A stretch of DNA of 64,000 nt from an uncultured Bacteroidales bacterium (GCA_903959905.1 CAJBYO010000079.1:1-64000); one strand, 5' to 3'. Positions 44,380-54,503 are shown, numbered from the stretch's first letter. Notes: generated by a model not told the origin, from the letters alone. A program made the numbers and translations.

Positions 44380-46059
44380 ATGTCACAGGAAAACCAGGAT
44401 CAATCGGCCGGCATCAGCGAATTACTGTCAAAAATTAATTTGCTTGAACAGAGGATTGACCGGATAGAAGGACAATACAAGATTGCAATTCAGGGAATGG
44501 CATCGGCTCAGCCGGCACGATACCAACCTGAATCTGCTGTTAATCCTGAAAATGAAGAGGACCTTGTTGACAAAGGATTAATAGAATCAAATATCTTTGA
44601 ATACGGCCTCGCATGGTTTGGCAGCCTGGTGCTGCTTTTTGGCGTTGCCTTCCTCTCTAATTTCGCCAGAAATTATCTCAATGGCCCCCTGGCCAGCTTA
44701 GTCGGATACGCTGCAGTCGGCGGCGTTTTTTTCCTTGGGTGGTACCTTCGCAATTCATTCTCCCACCTTTCATTCATGCTCAACCTCAGTGCCCAGCTGC
44801 TCTTGTATTACATCACCTTAAAGTTATTCTTCTTTATCGACCACCCGGTAATCCCGGTTAAAGGAATCGTATTAACGCTGCTGTTCGGAGTCATCGTGGC
44901 ACAAAGCTACCTGGCCCTGCGCAACAATTCAGAACTGCTCGCAGTCATCTCATTGTTCTCAGCCCTGGCAACATCCCTGTTCGCAGACATTCATTATGTA
45001 AGCCTCCCTGCCATTGCCATCACTGCAGGATATTCTGTTTTTCTGCTCCATCGAAACGGTTGGTGGAAACTGATGCTGGCTGTATTGTTTGCAGTCTACA
45101 TCACGCAATGTGTATGGCTAGTTAATAATCCTGTGATGGGGCACCCTGTTGGCGCATTCGGCACCCACGGTTTCAACCTTGTATGCCTGTTTATTTATGG
45201 CACAATCTTTTCCCTGGTCCCGATGGTCAGGCAGCGCGGATTATTTCCCGACAGCATTTACCCGGCCACCACCATCATAAACGGCATGACTTTTTCCTTA
45301 ACCCTGCTGCTGGTGATTGCTTCTTTTTATGCAGCCAGTTACGTCTGGATTTTCTCATTTATTGCCGGTGTTTGCCTGCTGTATTCCATTTTCCTGAAAT
45401 ACCGCACAACGAGGGTATTTGATCCGGCATTTTACGCCATCTACAGTTTTATGGCACTGAGCGTTGCGGTTTACGGCTATTCGAAACTCCCCGACGCATT
45501 GTGGTTACTTGCCCTTCAGAGCCTCCTGGTGCTTTCGTGGGCGCTCTGGTTCCGTTCCAGGATTATCGTGGTCATGAACACATTGCTGTTCCTTAGCATC
45601 ATTATCTTTCAAATGGCATTTTATCCCCCGGTGAATAAAGTCAATTTTGCTTTTGTCATTACCGCATTTGTCAGTGCCCGGGTCATCAACTGGAAAAAGG
45701 AGCGCCTGACACTCCAGACAGACATGATCAGGAATACTTACCTGATCACATTGTTCTTTACCCTCCTTTTCGCATTGTACCATGTTGTTCCTAAACAATA
45801 TGTAACCCTGTCGTGGACCTGTGCGGCGGTTTTCTTCTTCACGATGAGCCTGATCCTGAAAAACATCAAATACAGATGGATGGCCATTGCAACCGTACTT
45901 TTCACAGGCTTTTACCTCTTCTTTGTTGATCTGTCGAAACTTGAAACGGGGTACAGGGTGCTTGCATTCCTTTTCCTTGCAGCCATCTCCCTCGGAGCTT
46001 CGCTTTATTTCACCAAGAAAGTGCGAAAAAAAGCACATACGGAGACCGAACAATCCTGA
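44380..46059 (+). CDS. DUF2339-like polytopic membrane protein
   Basis: 559 residues beginning 12 bp after the cytochrome stop, so probably co-transcribed. The first ~40 residues are predicted coiled coil (ISELLSKINLLEQRIDRIEGQ) and the next 30 are polar. From about residue 70 to 545 there are well over a dozen hydrophobic helices. This is the layout of DUF2339 family proteins, whose function is unknown. The C-terminus is basic. I see no catalytic motif. Confidence 0.7.
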   Translation: MSQENQDQSAGISELLSKINLLEQRIDRIEGQYKIAIQGMASAQPARYQPESAVNPENEEDLVDKGLIESNIFEYGLAWFGSLVLLFGVAFLSNFARNYLNGPLASLVGYAAVGGVFFLGWYLRNSFSHLSFMLNLSAQLLLYYITLKLFFFIDHPVIPVKGIVLTLLFGVIVAQSYLALRNNSELLAVISLFSALATSLFADIHYVSLPAIAITAGYSVFLLHRNGWWKLMLAVLFAVYITQCVWLVNNPVMGHPVGAFGTHGFNLVCLFIYGTIFSLVPMVRQRGLFPDSIYPATTIINGMTFSLTLLLVIASFYAASYVWIFSFIAGVCLLYSIFLKYRTTRVFDPAFYAIYSFMALSVAVYGYSKLPDALWLLALQSLLVLSWALWFRSRIIVVMNTLLFLSIIIFQMAFYPPVNKVNFAFVITAFVSARVINWKKERLTLQTDMIRNTYLITLFFTLLFALYHVVPKQYVTLSWTCAAVFFFTMSLILKNIKYRWMAIATVLFTGFYLFFVDLSKLETGYRVLAFLFLAAISLGASLYFTKKVRKKAHTETEQS

Positions 46060-46190
46060 TTTTCGCTCTTCCTTAAACCCCGCCAAACCTTCATTCCCGC
46101 TATCATTTGCGTAAAAATACGCTGTGAGCGTCGGTTCCTTTACGTTGCTGAAAATGTGTAAATCCGCAGTGAGATCAGGCATTTCAGCGC

Positions 46191-46222
46191 TTGAATCCAC
46201 CCTGCCGTCTGTTGTAATTTTA
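46191..46222 (+). promoter_or_regulatory. Candidate promoter for small secreted protein
   Basis: TTG (46191-46193), 21-bp spacer, TAATTTTA (46215-46222). This is one mismatch from TAnnTTTG, about 40 bp before the start codon. Confidence 0.4.
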
Positions 46223-46262
46223 CATCATCAAACTCAACAACTAACCTTAAAAAAACAAAGCC

Positions 46263-46697
46263 ATGAAAACAACAAAAATTTACACCGTTCTCAGTTTAGT
46301 ACTGATCTTCGCAGCCGTAACTTCAACATTCGCATCAGCCATTGGAAAAATAACCAGCGATGGCACTGTGAACAAGGGCATCCGTCACCAGGTGAATGTA
46401 TCGATATCGGTTGAAAAACCACTTTGCAATACCTATCTTATCGAGATCCGCGACGGTCACGGTCAGTTGATTGCTCCAGCTCAGCGTTTCGTACCGGGTG
46501 TCAGCAAATATGAATTCTTTGAACGCGGACCTGCCTCAGGCGTAAGGGTTGCAAAACTTGTAAGAGCAGAATATGGAGACCGTTATATCTGCGAATATGA
46601 GCTCTTTACAACACCGGCCTTTGTTGCAGGCCCTTTCCTGACCGGACAGACCTACCGTTATGACCTGTTCCCAAGCCTTCAGCCAAACAAACAATAA
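46263..46697 (+). CDS. Small secreted protein of unknown function
   Basis: 144 residues. A clear signal peptide (MKTTKIYTVLSLVLIFAAV, ending ASA) is followed by a beta-rich domain with two cysteines (one in KPLCNTYL, one in RYICEYE) that could pair. There are no membrane segments, lipobox or sorting domain. It has its own promoter-like sequence and a strong terminator 24 bp downstream, so it is probably a single-gene transcript. I do not recognise a family. Confidence 0.75.
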   Translation: MKTTKIYTVLSLVLIFAAVTSTFASAIGKITSDGTVNKGIRHQVNVSISVEKPLCNTYLIEIRDGHGQLIAPAQRFVPGVSKYEFFERGPASGVRVAKLVRAEYGDRYICEYELFTTPAFVAGPFLTGQTYRYDLFPSLQPNKQ

Positions 46698-46720
46698 GAG
46701 GTCACGAACAAAACCAAAAC

Positions 46721-46756
46721 AAAAAAGCCGCTCCGTTGATCCGGGGCGGCTTTTCT
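46721..46756. terminator. Bidirectional terminator
   Basis: AAAAGCCGC ... GCGGCTTTT stem, extended by TCCG/CGGG pairing, with flanking A and T runs. It lies between the convergent small secreted protein gene and porX, and can serve both. Confidence 0.92.
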
Positions 46757-46783
46757 GTTTCCAGTTAAGACCTGCTAATTTGT

Positions 46784-48337
46784 TTACTTCGGTTTTAATG
46801 TGACAAACGGAATCAATATCTCCTCCATTGAAATTCCACCATGCTGGAAGGTGTTTTTATAATAGTTCACATAGTAGTTAAAGTTATTCGGGTAGGCAAA
46901 GAAATCATTGCTTCGGCTGAACACATAGGATGAATTCACTGTTGTTCGCGGAAGAAAGATATCGGCAGGATTCCTGACCTCGAAAACTTCATTCTGTTCA
47001 AATTTCAATGCACGTCCTGTCTTGTAACGCAGATTGGTATTGGTATTCCTGTCACCAAGGATCTTCACAGGATTATCAACCCTGATGGAACCGTGATCTG
47101 TGGTGATCACAACATTAACATCCTTTTCCGACAGGTATTTCAGGATGTCGATCAACGGTGAATGCTGAAACCAGCTCACAGTGAGCGACCGGTATGCCTT
47201 TTCATCGTCGGCCAGCTCACGGATAATTTCCATTTCTGTTCGGGCGTGCGACAGCATGTCAACAAAATTGTAAACAATGAAATTGAGTTTGTTTACCATC
47301 AGGTTGGGCATCAGTTCCACCAGTTTTTTTCCGTAACTCTGATTCAGAACCTTGTAATATGAATATTTCACATCCCTCCCATAGCGTTTCAGAAGTTCAC
47401 CCAGCAGTTCACTTTCAAAATTGTTCTTTGGCCCTTCCTCATCTTCGTTTATCCAGTATTTCGGATATTTTTTTTCTATTTCGGTCGGAAGAAGTCCTGC
47501 AAAAAGGGCATTCCTTGCGTATTGTGTTACGGAAGGCAGGATACTGTAGTAAATTTCTTCCTTTTCAACCCGGAAATAATCTTCAAGAATGGGCTGCAAC
47601 ATTTTCCACTGGTCAAAACGCAGGTTGTCAATGAGGATCACAAACAGTGGTTTGTTGTCGTTCATCAGCGGGAAAACCTTTTCTTTCAGCAAGGTGTGCG
47701 ACTGTACCGGCTTATCCTGTCCTTTCCCGTTTATCCAGTCAACATAATTTCGCTCAACAAATTTGCAGAATACCTGGTTTGCCTCATCCTTCTGCATTTT
47801 CAGCACCTGGTTCATGCCATCGTCCATCAGCTGGCCAAGTTTCAATTCCCAGTATATCAGTTTTTTATAAACTTCAGTCCACTCCTCGAAATTCAGCCTG
47901 TTGCTGATCTCCATACCTATGCTTCGGAATTCCTGCTGATACTGGTGCGTTGTTTTCTCACTTACCAGTTTCTTGTTCTCCAGGTTTTTCTTCAGGCAAA
48001 GCAGGATCTGGTTGGGCTTTACTGGTTTGATCAGGTAATCGGCAATGCTCGAGCCGATGGCGTCTTCCATGATACTCTCCTCCTCACTTTTGGTGATCAT
48101 CACCACAGGCAACGAAGGATATATTGCCTTGACACGCATCAGGGTCTCTATTCCCGACAGCCCGGGCATCTGTTCATCAAGGAACACAATGTCAAAGGGT
48201 TTGCTTTTTATAATCTCAATTGCATCGTGGCCGTTGTTCACCGTTTCAACATCGTAGCCCTTTTCTTTCAGGAAAATAATGTGTGGTTTTAAAAGGTCAA
48301 TCTCATCATCCACCCATAAAATTGCGATCTTATCCAT
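46784..48337 (-). CDS. porX: T9SS regulator PorX (response regulator with PglZ domain)
   Basis: 517 residues, the family's normal length. Residues 1-120 form a receiver domain with acidic D10-D11, phospho-acceptor D54 (VFLDEQMPG), and the conserved K in YLIKPVKP. There is no DNA-binding domain. A helical linker leads to a PglZ/alkaline-phosphatase-like domain from about 215 to 517, with ILIDNLRFDQW, PSVTQYARNA, TTDHGS and a final FQHGGISMEE. PorX proteins work with the sensor PorY and control type IX secretion genes, and the PglZ domain is a metal phosphodiesterase. PorY and T9SS core genes are not in the window, but several T9SS cargo proteins are. Strong call. Confidence 0.93.
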   Translation of the reverse strand: MDKIAILWVDDEIDLLKPHIIFLKEKGYDVETVNNGHDAIEIIKSKPFDIVFLDEQMPGLSGIETLMRVKAIYPSLPVVMITKSEEESIMEDAIGSSIADYLIKPVKPNQILLCLKKNLENKKLVSEKTTHQYQQEFRSIGMEISNRLNFEEWTEVYKKLIYWELKLGQLMDDGMNQVLKMQKDEANQVFCKFVERNYVDWINGKGQDKPVQSHTLLKEKVFPLMNDNKPLFVILIDNLRFDQWKMLQPILEDYFRVEKEEIYYSILPSVTQYARNALFAGLLPTEIEKKYPKYWINEDEEGPKNNFESELLGELLKRYGRDVKYSYYKVLNQSYGKKLVELMPNLMVNKLNFIVYNFVDMLSHARTEMEIIRELADDEKAYRSLTVSWFQHSPLIDILKYLSEKDVNVVITTDHGSIRVDNPVKILGDRNTNTNLRYKTGRALKFEQNEVFEVRNPADIFLPRTTVNSSYVFSRSNDFFAYPNNFNYYVNYYKNTFQHGGISMEEILIPFVTLKPK

Positions 48338-48342
48338 AGATA

Positions 48343-48372
48343 TTGTTTGCTTAAATAAATGTCGTAAGTTTG
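48343..48372 (+). promoter_or_regulatory. Promoter for HD phosphohydrolase gene
   Basis: TTG (48343-48345), 19-bp spacer, TAAGTTTG (48365-48372): full fit to the phylum consensus. The predicted start near 48379 supports the TTG start at 48428 for the gene. Confidence 0.65.
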
Positions 48373-48427
48373 TTTTTATTGTGCCGGCGCGGCTGTTTTA
48401 TATTATTTTAACAAAATTCAGGCGATT

Positions 48428-49663
48428 TTGTATACCACCAACAAGCAAAAGATCATCAACGATCCTGTTTACGGATTCATCACCATTCCCGATGCGCTGA
48501 TTTTTGACATAATTGAGCATCCGTACTTTCAACGGCTGCGGAGGATCAAGCAACTCGGACTTACCCATTACACCTACCCATCGGCCCAGCACACCCGTTT
48601 TCAGCACGCACTGGGAGCCATGCACCTCATGGGTCTGGCGGTCGGGGTTCTGCGTTCCAAAAATATTGAAATAACACACGAAGAAGCGGTTGGGCTTAAC
48701 CTGGCGATCCTGCTTCACGATATCGGGCACGGCCCGTTTTCCCATACACTTGAACTTTCCATTGTCAGGGATCTTTCTCATGAAGAGCTTTCCAAACTTT
48801 TCATGGCTGAGTTAAACCGCCAGTTTGACGGCCGGCTGGACATGGCCTATGCGATTTTCAACGATACTTATTCAAAGAAATTCCTTCATCAGCTTGTATC
48901 AAGCCAGCTTGATATGGACCGCCTTGACTACCTTGCCAGGGACAGTTTTTTCACCGGCGTAGCCGAAGGGGTTATCAGTTATGACCGGATCATCAAGATG
49001 CTCACCGTGCACAACGATGAACTGGTGGTTGAGGATAAAGGCATCTACTCCATTGAAAAGTTCCTGATTTCCCGCCGGCTCATGTACTGGCAGGTTTACC
49101 TTCATAAAACCGTTATTGCTGCCGATCAGCTCCTTGTCAACCTCCTCAGGCGTGCAAAACATATCGGGGAACAGGGCGACGTGCTTTTTGCAACACCGCC
49201 ATTCGAGCTGTTTTTGAGGAATAACCCCACCAGAGATAACTTCAGGACAGACCGCAAGTGGCTTGACCAGTTTGCATTGCTCGATGATTTTGATGTATTT
49301 ACCTCTTTGAAGGTTTGGACCAGCCACCATGACAAGGTGCTGTCGGACCTCTGTACAAAACTTGTTAACCGCAACCTTTTCAGGGTTGAAATGCAAACAA
49401 GCCCCTTTGACCAGGAATATGTAAACAGTATCCGTCAGAAGACAATAGAGGCCTGTCATCTTGCACCTGAAGATGTATCCTACTATTTCACCTGCGACAA
49501 AGTTGAAAATAAGGCGTATGACCCACGGCATGAGCGGATCATGATAAAAGGCAAATCAAATGAGCTGATGGACATTTCAAAAGCATCCGAACAACTCAAC
49601 AATGCGGTCATGCCCACCACCGTGAGCAAGTATGTGCTATGCTACCCGAAGGAGATCAGGTAG
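48428..49663 (+). CDS. HD superfamily phosphohydrolase (SAMHD1/dGTPase-like)
   Basis: 411 residues. The first usable codon is TTG at 48428; no in-frame ATG or GTG lies between it and the upstream stop, and the protein begins at the family's usual point (KIINDPVYGFI). The metal site is H60 (RFQHALGAMH), H97-D98 (LHDIGHGPFSH) and a later D in LDMDRLDYLARDS. This family hydrolyses nucleotides, typically dNTPs; the exact substrate here is unknown. The gene is divergent from porX with 90 bp between. Confidence 0.88.
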   Translation: MYTTNKQKIINDPVYGFITIPDALIFDIIEHPYFQRLRRIKQLGLTHYTYPSAQHTRFQHALGAMHLMGLAVGVLRSKNIEITHEEAVGLNLAILLHDIGHGPFSHTLELSIVRDLSHEELSKLFMAELNRQFDGRLDMAYAIFNDTYSKKFLHQLVSSQLDMDRLDYLARDSFFTGVAEGVISYDRIIKMLTVHNDELVVEDKGIYSIEKFLISRRLMYWQVYLHKTVIAADQLLVNLLRRAKHIGEQGDVLFATPPFELFLRNNPTRDNFRTDRKWLDQFALLDDFDVFTSLKVWTSHHDKVLSDLCTKLVNRNLFRVEMQTSPFDQEYVNSIRQKTIEACHLAPEDVSYYFTCDKVENKAYDPRHERIMIKGKSNELMDISKASEQLNNAVMPTTVSKYVLCYPKEIR

Positions 49664-49812
49664 CATTGTGTGTCAGTTTTGAGACCAATACCATAGCTCC
49701 ATTTTACAACCCACTGTAAACCCGCCTGTTGAAAAATTTGCATGGGTGTTTACGGAAAATTTCGGTAAATTGCGCCACTTTTTATCCAGAAAAAACTTAC
49801 GAAGTCTAATTG

Positions 49813-50847
49813 ATGGAATTCACTGCGAAGCAGATTGCCGGTTTTCTGAAAGGCACCGTTGAGGGTGACCCTGAAACGAAGGTTTCAAACCTCTCGAAGA
49901 TTGATGACGGAAAGCCGGGAACACTGACATTTCTTGCCAACCCAAAGTACACCTCGTTTATCTATCATACGCTGGCATCGGTTATTGTTGTCAACGAAGA
50001 TTTTATTGCCACGCAGCCCGTCCAGGGAACGATTATCCGGGTGGCGGATGCATATTCTTCATTTGCCACCCTGCTTGAAATGTTCGACAAGTCAAAATCT
50101 TTGAACACCGGAATTTCAGCACATTCGTCCATTGATGCATCAGCAAGGCTTGGTGAAAATTTATCGGTCGGAGACTTTGCTGTAATTGGCAAAAACGCGG
50201 TGATCGGCAAAAACTCCGTGATCTATCCGCAGGTCTTTGTGGGCAACAATGTCACCATCGGTGAAAATGCCATTTTATATCCCGGCGTGAAAATATATCA
50301 TGAATGTATCATCGGGAACAACTGTACCCTGCATTCCGGCGTCATCATCGGTTCCGACGGATTTGGTTTTGCCCCTGTTGCGGGGAACAATTACCAGAAA
50401 ATCCCCCAGCTTGGGAATGTGATCCTTGAGGATTACGTGGAGATCGGGTCCAACACCACCATTGACAGGGCTACCCTTGGCTCTACCATCATCAGGAAAG
50501 GAGTTAAACTGGATAACCTGATCCAGGTGGGCCATAATGCCGAAATTGGCGAGAATACGGTGATTGCAGCTCAAACCGGGATCAGTGGTTCAACCAGGAT
50601 TGGCAAAAACTGCATGATCGGCGGACAGGTTGGCATTGTCGGGCACATCACCATAGCCGACGATGTGAAAATCGGTGCCGGTTCAGGAATTGAAGCGAGC
50701 ATTACCGAGGAAGGCTCTATCGTACTTGGTTCTCCAGCCATTCCAATCGCCAAAGCAAGGCGCAATTTCATACACTGGCGCAATTTTGATGAAATCGTCA
50801 GGAAAATATACTCTATTGAAAAACAATTGAAAAAATCGCATGAGTAA
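49813..50847 (+). CDS. lpxD: UDP-3-O-acylglucosamine N-acyltransferase
   Basis: 344 residues from the ATG at 49813 (a TTG lies directly before it). It adds the second 3-hydroxyacyl chain in lipid A synthesis. An N-terminal uridine-binding domain (1-100) is followed by left-handed beta-helix hexapeptides ([13 protein letters not shown]...) and a C-terminal helix pair. The catalytic base is H241 in [16 protein letters not shown] and [10 protein letters not shown] are intact. The stop overlaps the start of lpxC-fabZ (ATGAGTAA), indicating coupling. Confidence 0.96.
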   Translation: MEFTAKQIAGFLKGTVEGDPETKVSNLSKIDDGKPGTLTFLANPKYTSFIYHTLASVIVVNEDFIATQPVQGTIIRVADAYSSFATLLEMFDKSKSLNTGISAHSSIDASARLGENLSVGDFAVIGKNAVIGKNSVIYPQVFVGNNVTIGENAILYPGVKIYHECIIGNNCTLHSGVIIGSDGFGFAPVAGNNYQKIPQLGNVILEDYVEIGSNTTIDRATLGSTIIRKGVKLDNLIQVGHNAEIGENTVIAAQTGISGSTRIGKNCMIGGQVGIVGHITIADDVKIGAGSGIEASITEEGSIVLGSPAIPIAKARRNFIHWRNFDEIVRKIYSIEKQLKKSHE

Positions 50848-52231
50848 AAAACAGAGAACGATCCAGGCTCCTGTAAGCATCTCAGGAGTAGGACTACACA
50901 CAGGGAACCAGGTTGTCATCACATTTAAACCGGCACCTGAGAACTATGGTTACAAATTCCGCAGGGTTGACCTGAACACCGGGACACTTGTTGATGCCGA
51001 TGTTGAACATGTTGTTGACACATCCCGCGGCACGAGCATAGAACAGGACGGGGTGCGCATTGACACCGTTGAACATGTGCTGGCTGCCCTCGCAGGACTT
51101 GAAATTGACAATGCACTTATTGAGCTTAACCAGTCTGAAACGCCAATCCTCGATGGAAGTTCAAGATTTTATGTAGAGGCTTTAAAGAAAGTCGGCATCG
51201 TGGAGCAGAAAGCGCTGCGCCAGTATTTTGAAGTCACATCAAACATCACTTTCCTGAATGCAGAGAAGAAGGTGGAGATGATTGCCATCCCCTCAAATGA
51301 ATTCAGGGTTTCGGTGATGATTGATTATGAATCGAAGGTACTGCAATCGCAAAATGCCACACTGAATTCAATAAGCCAGTTTGAGAATGATTTCGCAACT
51401 TGCAGAACATTCGTATTCCTCCACGAACTGGAATACCTCGTCAACAACAACCTGATCAAGGGGGGCGATCTCAGCAATGCCATCGTTTTTGTTGACCGTG
51501 AAATGTCGCGGACCGAACTTGACCACCTGGCCCACCTTTTCAATAAACCCAAAGTTGAGGTACTGAAAGAGGGCATACTCAACAACCTTGAACTGCAGTA
51601 CCCGAACGAACCTGCAAGGCATAAGTTGCTTGACATCATCGGCGACCTTGCCCTGGTGGGAATGCCAATCAAGGGGCATATCATCGCCACCAGGCCCGGA
51701 CATTATTCAAATGTGCAGTTTGCCAAGATGATCAAGAAGCAGCTCAAGAAGGAGCTGCGCCCGGAGGAAGGGCCTAAGTTTGACCTCAACAAGACACCTT
51801 TGTACAACATCAACCAGATCAAAAATATTTTACCACACCGCCCACCGTTTCTTTTCATTGACAAAATCCTTGAAATGGGAAAGGATTATGTTGTAGGTGT
51901 TAAAAATGTAACCATCAACGAGACCTTTTTTGTCGGGCATTTCCCCGACGAACCAGTACTCCCCGGAGTCATACAAATTGAGGCCATGGCGCAAACAGGC
52001 GGTATTCTCGCTCTTAACATGGTTGAAGATCCCCAGAACTACAACACCCTGTTTGTGAAGATTGACAGCGTCAAATTCAGGCATAAGGTGGTTCCCGGCG
52101 ACACACTCGTGTTTTTCAATCAACTTACTGCCCCGATGCGCCGCGGATTGATCTGCATGAAAGGTGTGGCGTATGTAGGTAATAAAATAGTCATGGAAGC
52201 CGAAATGATGGCACAAATTCAGCGAAAATAA
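50840..52231 (+). CDS. lpxC-fabZ: Bifunctional LpxC deacetylase / FabZ dehydratase
   Basis: 463 residues. Residues 1-305 are LpxC, the zinc deacetylase that commits UDP-3-O-acyl-GlcNAc to lipid A; H79 in [10 protein letters not shown] and HKLLD near 259-263 are metal and catalytic residues. Residues ~318-463 are FabZ, the hydroxyacyl-ACP dehydratase of fatty acid synthesis, with [12 protein letters not shown] near 330 and [11 protein letters not shown] near 366. The fusion is characteristic of Bacteroidota and related phyla. Both enzymes compete for the same 3-hydroxyacyl-ACP pool, which gives the fusion a regulatory logic. Confidence 0.97.
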   Translation: MSKKQRTIQAPVSISGVGLHTGNQVVITFKPAPENYGYKFRRVDLNTGTLVDADVEHVVDTSRGTSIEQDGVRIDTVEHVLAALAGLEIDNALIELNQSETPILDGSSRFYVEALKKVGIVEQKALRQYFEVTSNITFLNAEKKVEMIAIPSNEFRVSVMIDYESKVLQSQNATLNSISQFENDFATCRTFVFLHELEYLVNNNLIKGGDLSNAIVFVDREMSRTELDHLAHLFNKPKVEVLKEGILNNLELQYPNEPARHKLLDIIGDLALVGMPIKGHIIATRPGHYSNVQFAKMIKKQLKKELRPEEGPKFDLNKTPLYNINQIKNILPHRPPFLFIDKILEMGKDYVVGVKNVTINETFFVGHFPDEPVLPGVIQIEAMAQTGGILALNMVEDPQNYNTLFVKIDSVKFRHKVVPGDTLVFFNQLTAPMRRGLICMKGVAYVGNKIVMEAEMMAQIQRK

Positions 52232-52241
52232 CTTTTAGGTC

Positions 52242-53033
52242 ATGAACCAACCCTTAGCTTATGTAAGCCCCCAGGCAAAAGTGGCCGCCAACGTGGTCAT
52301 TGAGCCCTTTGTATCAATAGATAAGAACGTTATTATTGAAGAGGGAACCTGGATCGGATCCAATGTCACCATCATGGAAGGTGCGCGGATCGGAAAGAAC
52401 TGTAAAATATTCCCGGGGGCAGTTATTTCTGCCATTCCGCAGGACCTTAAATTCGCCGGTGAAGACACGATCGTGAAGATCGGGAACAACGTAACCATCC
52501 GTGAATTTGTGACCATCAACAGGGGCACCAAGGCCAGCTATGAAACTGTGGTTGGCGACAACACACTGCTCATGGCCTATGTCCATGTGGCGCACGACTG
52601 CATCATCGGCAACAATGTAATCCTTGCCAATGCCGCGATGCTGGCAGGGCATGTCATTGTTGATGACTGGGCTATTGTTGGCGGACTTGTCCCTATTCAT
52701 CAGTTCTGTCATGTCGGCACCCATTCTATTATTGCCGGAGGGTCGGGTGTCGGGAAAGATGTACCTCCATACACCAAAGCCGCCCGTGATCCGCTGTCGT
52801 ATGTGGGAGTTAATTCAATCGGGCTCCGCAGGCGGGGTTTCTCAACCGATGTGATCAACAAGATCCAGGAAATATACAGGATCATTTTCATCAAAGGATA
52901 CAATGTTTCGCAGGCTGTTGAAATCATTGAGGCCAAAGTTGAAGCTACTCCCGAACGCGATGAGATCCTTTCATTTATTGCGAATTCAAGCCGCGGAATC
53001 ATGAAGGGCTATTCCAAATTCCGGGAAAAATAG
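52242..53033 (+). CDS. lpxA: UDP-N-acetylglucosamine O-acyltransferase
   Basis: 263 residues, first enzyme of lipid A synthesis. Left-handed beta-helix of hexapeptide repeats, then a C-terminal helical domain. The catalytic histidine is H118 in HVAHD; IPQDLKF and the GLRRRGFS segment are typical. It follows lpxC-fabZ after 10 bp in one operon with lpxD. Confidence 0.97.
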   Translation: MNQPLAYVSPQAKVAANVVIEPFVSIDKNVIIEEGTWIGSNVTIMEGARIGKNCKIFPGAVISAIPQDLKFAGEDTIVKIGNNVTIREFVTINRGTKASYETVVGDNTLLMAYVHVAHDCIIGNNVILANAAMLAGHVIVDDWAIVGGLVPIHQFCHVGTHSIIAGGSGVGKDVPPYTKAARDPLSYVGVNSIGLRRRGFSTDVINKIQEIYRIIFIKGYNVSQAVEIIEAKVEATPERDEILSFIANSSRGIMKGYSKFREK

Positions 53034-53080
53034 CACTCCTTCCACTGTTGCCTGAAAGGGCAGCCAGGTAAATTCAACCA

Positions 53081-53701
53081 ATGAAAATCCAGCTTGAGCA
53101 AATAGGGAAGAAATTCAACACTGAGTGGATTTTCCGCAATGTTTCTTTCACTTTTGAAGATAATACTGTTTCCGCCATCTTAGGCCGCAACGGATCAGGG
53201 AAATCGACCCTGGTACAGGTTGTTTCAGGAAACCTTCATCCCACTGCCGGCAGCGTAACGTATACCCTCAACGGAAAGATCATTCCCGGGGATGACATTT
53301 TCCGCCATCTGACCATGGTTGCCCCCTATCTTGAACTTATTGAAGATTTCACCTTGCAGGAGATGCTCCGGTTTCATTTTTCTTTTAAGCATTATTATCC
53401 GGGGTATGACAGTGCTTCCGTTACAGCACTGCTTGAATTTCCCACCATGAAGCACAAGCAGATCAGGCAATTTTCATCGGGCATGAAACAGCGGGTTAAA
53501 CTGGTACTGGCTTTTCTCAGCGACGTACCGCTTATCCTTCTGGACGAGCCTACGATGAACCTTGACAAGGCAGGCATCGACTGGTACCTGGGGCTTGTAA
53601 ACAATTTCAGGGGGAACCGCACCATGATCATCTGCTCAAACCTGCATCAGACAGAGTCGGGGTTTGCGAGCAGGGCGTTGGAAATTGAGGATTATAAGTA
53701 G
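53081..53701 (+). CDS. ABC transporter ATP-binding protein
   Basis: 206 residues, a single short ATPase domain. Walker A GRNGSGKST (35-43), signature FSSGMKQRVK, Walker B LILLDEPTMNLD. No permease gene is adjacent. It lies 47 bp after lpxA and probably belongs to the same transcript. Substrate unknown; an envelope-related exporter is a guess from context only. Confidence 0.88.
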   Translation: MKIQLEQIGKKFNTEWIFRNVSFTFEDNTVSAILGRNGSGKSTLVQVVSGNLHPTAGSVTYTLNGKIIPGDDIFRHLTMVAPYLELIEDFTLQEMLRFHFSFKHYYPGYDSASVTALLEFPTMKHKQIRQFSSGMKQRVKLVLAFLSDVPLILLDEPTMNLDKAGIDWYLGLVNNFRGNRTMIICSNLHQTESGFASRALEIEDYK

Positions 53702-53710
53702 CGAAACAGC

Positions 53711-53741
53711 AAAATGGCAAATTGGCAAAACGGCAAATGGC
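53711..53741. repeat. Short degenerate ~9-bp repeat (GGCAAA units)
   Basis: A run of four GGCAA/GGC units spaced by 8-9 bp (ATGGCAA, TTGGCAAA, CGGCAAA, TGGC) in the gap between convergent genes. No clear function. Confidence 0.5.
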
Positions 53742-53780
53742 GTTAATTGTCGTTGTCAGGGAGATCAACTCTGATTCTTG

Positions 53781-54503
53781 CTATGGGTGGCCGACGAAAT
53801 AGTATTCTCTTCCTTCGTTGAACATACGGCAAAACTGCTCTTCGGTTAGTGACGGAGCATGGTCAACATAGGACTTTAGCGTTGAAATTTTCATGCCGCA
53901 CTCATTGCATAGCAGGGTAAAGAGTTCCCCGGGAGATGAGTTGTAAAAATCGGCGGCACCAAGTCCGAATTCAAAAATGATGACGGGTTTGCATCTCTTA
54001 ATGGTGTTCACTGCACCTTTCATCACCTTGAACTCCGCCCCTTCAACATCAATTTTCATCAGGTCGATCTTTTGATCGGCCGTAATCATATTATCAAGCA
54101 ACCCGGTTTCAACCGTGATCTGATCTATTTCAACCTGCTTTCCGTCATACTTCCGTTTCTTGATCCCACTGTATGCAGGCGCATTGAGCACATGCTGAAA
54201 TGTGGTGGTTCCAGTCTGATCGTATAATGCAGTGGAGAAGATGGAGACAGTTAAATCACCGGAATACTTTTCCTTTAAAAAGGAGAAAAGTTCCGGGATA
54301 GGCTCAAAACCGATTTTCCGCCCGTTAGGGGCGCCTTTGATCATGAGGTCAAGGATTTCCCCTTTATGACAGCCGATGTCGATGCAATTCGAATCCGGTC
54401 TAAGACTTTTCCTGATAATTTTCCTGGTATATGCATCGTATTTCTGGTTGCGTGTTACCGAAATATGGAAAATTGCCAGAAGCTGTTTAAGAAGCTGTTT
54501 CAT
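53781..54503 (-). CDS. FkbM family methyltransferase
   Basis: 240 residues from the ATG at 54503. SAM-dependent Rossmann fold: CIDIGCHKGE (motif I), GFEPIPELF (motif II acidic), KIDLMKIDVEGAEFKVMKGA (the FkbM hallmark) and IIFEFG. Such enzymes often O-methylate sugars of glycans or polyketides. Near O-antigen genes it may modify surface polysaccharide, which is inference. It is the only minus gene between the lpx and efp blocks. Confidence 0.87.
   Translation of the reverse strand: MKQLLKQLLAIFHISVTRNQKYDAYTRKIIRKSLRPDSNCIDIGCHKGEILDLMIKGAPNGRKIGFEPIPELFSFLKEKYSGDLTVSIFSTALYDQTGTTTFQHVLNAPAYSGIKKRKYDGKQVEIDQITVETGLLDNMITADQKIDLMKIDVEGAEFKVMKGAVNTIKRCKPVIIFEFGLGAADFYNSSPGELFTLLCNECGMKISTLKSYVDHAPSLTEEQFCRMFNEGREYYFVGHP

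Noticed and set aside
45505..46200. Minus-strand frame of 231 codons opposite the DUF2339-like gene
   Set aside because: Opposite an intact membrane protein frame; composition is rich in charged residues without any domain or signal, typical of an antisense frame.
47522..48292. Plus-strand frame of 256 codons opposite porX
   Set aside because: porX is full length with all expected motifs; the opposite frame has no recognisable feature.
49753..49812. Possible promoter TAAATTGC upstream of lpxD
   Set aside because: Only a partial match to TAnnTTTG and no -33 box at the right distance.
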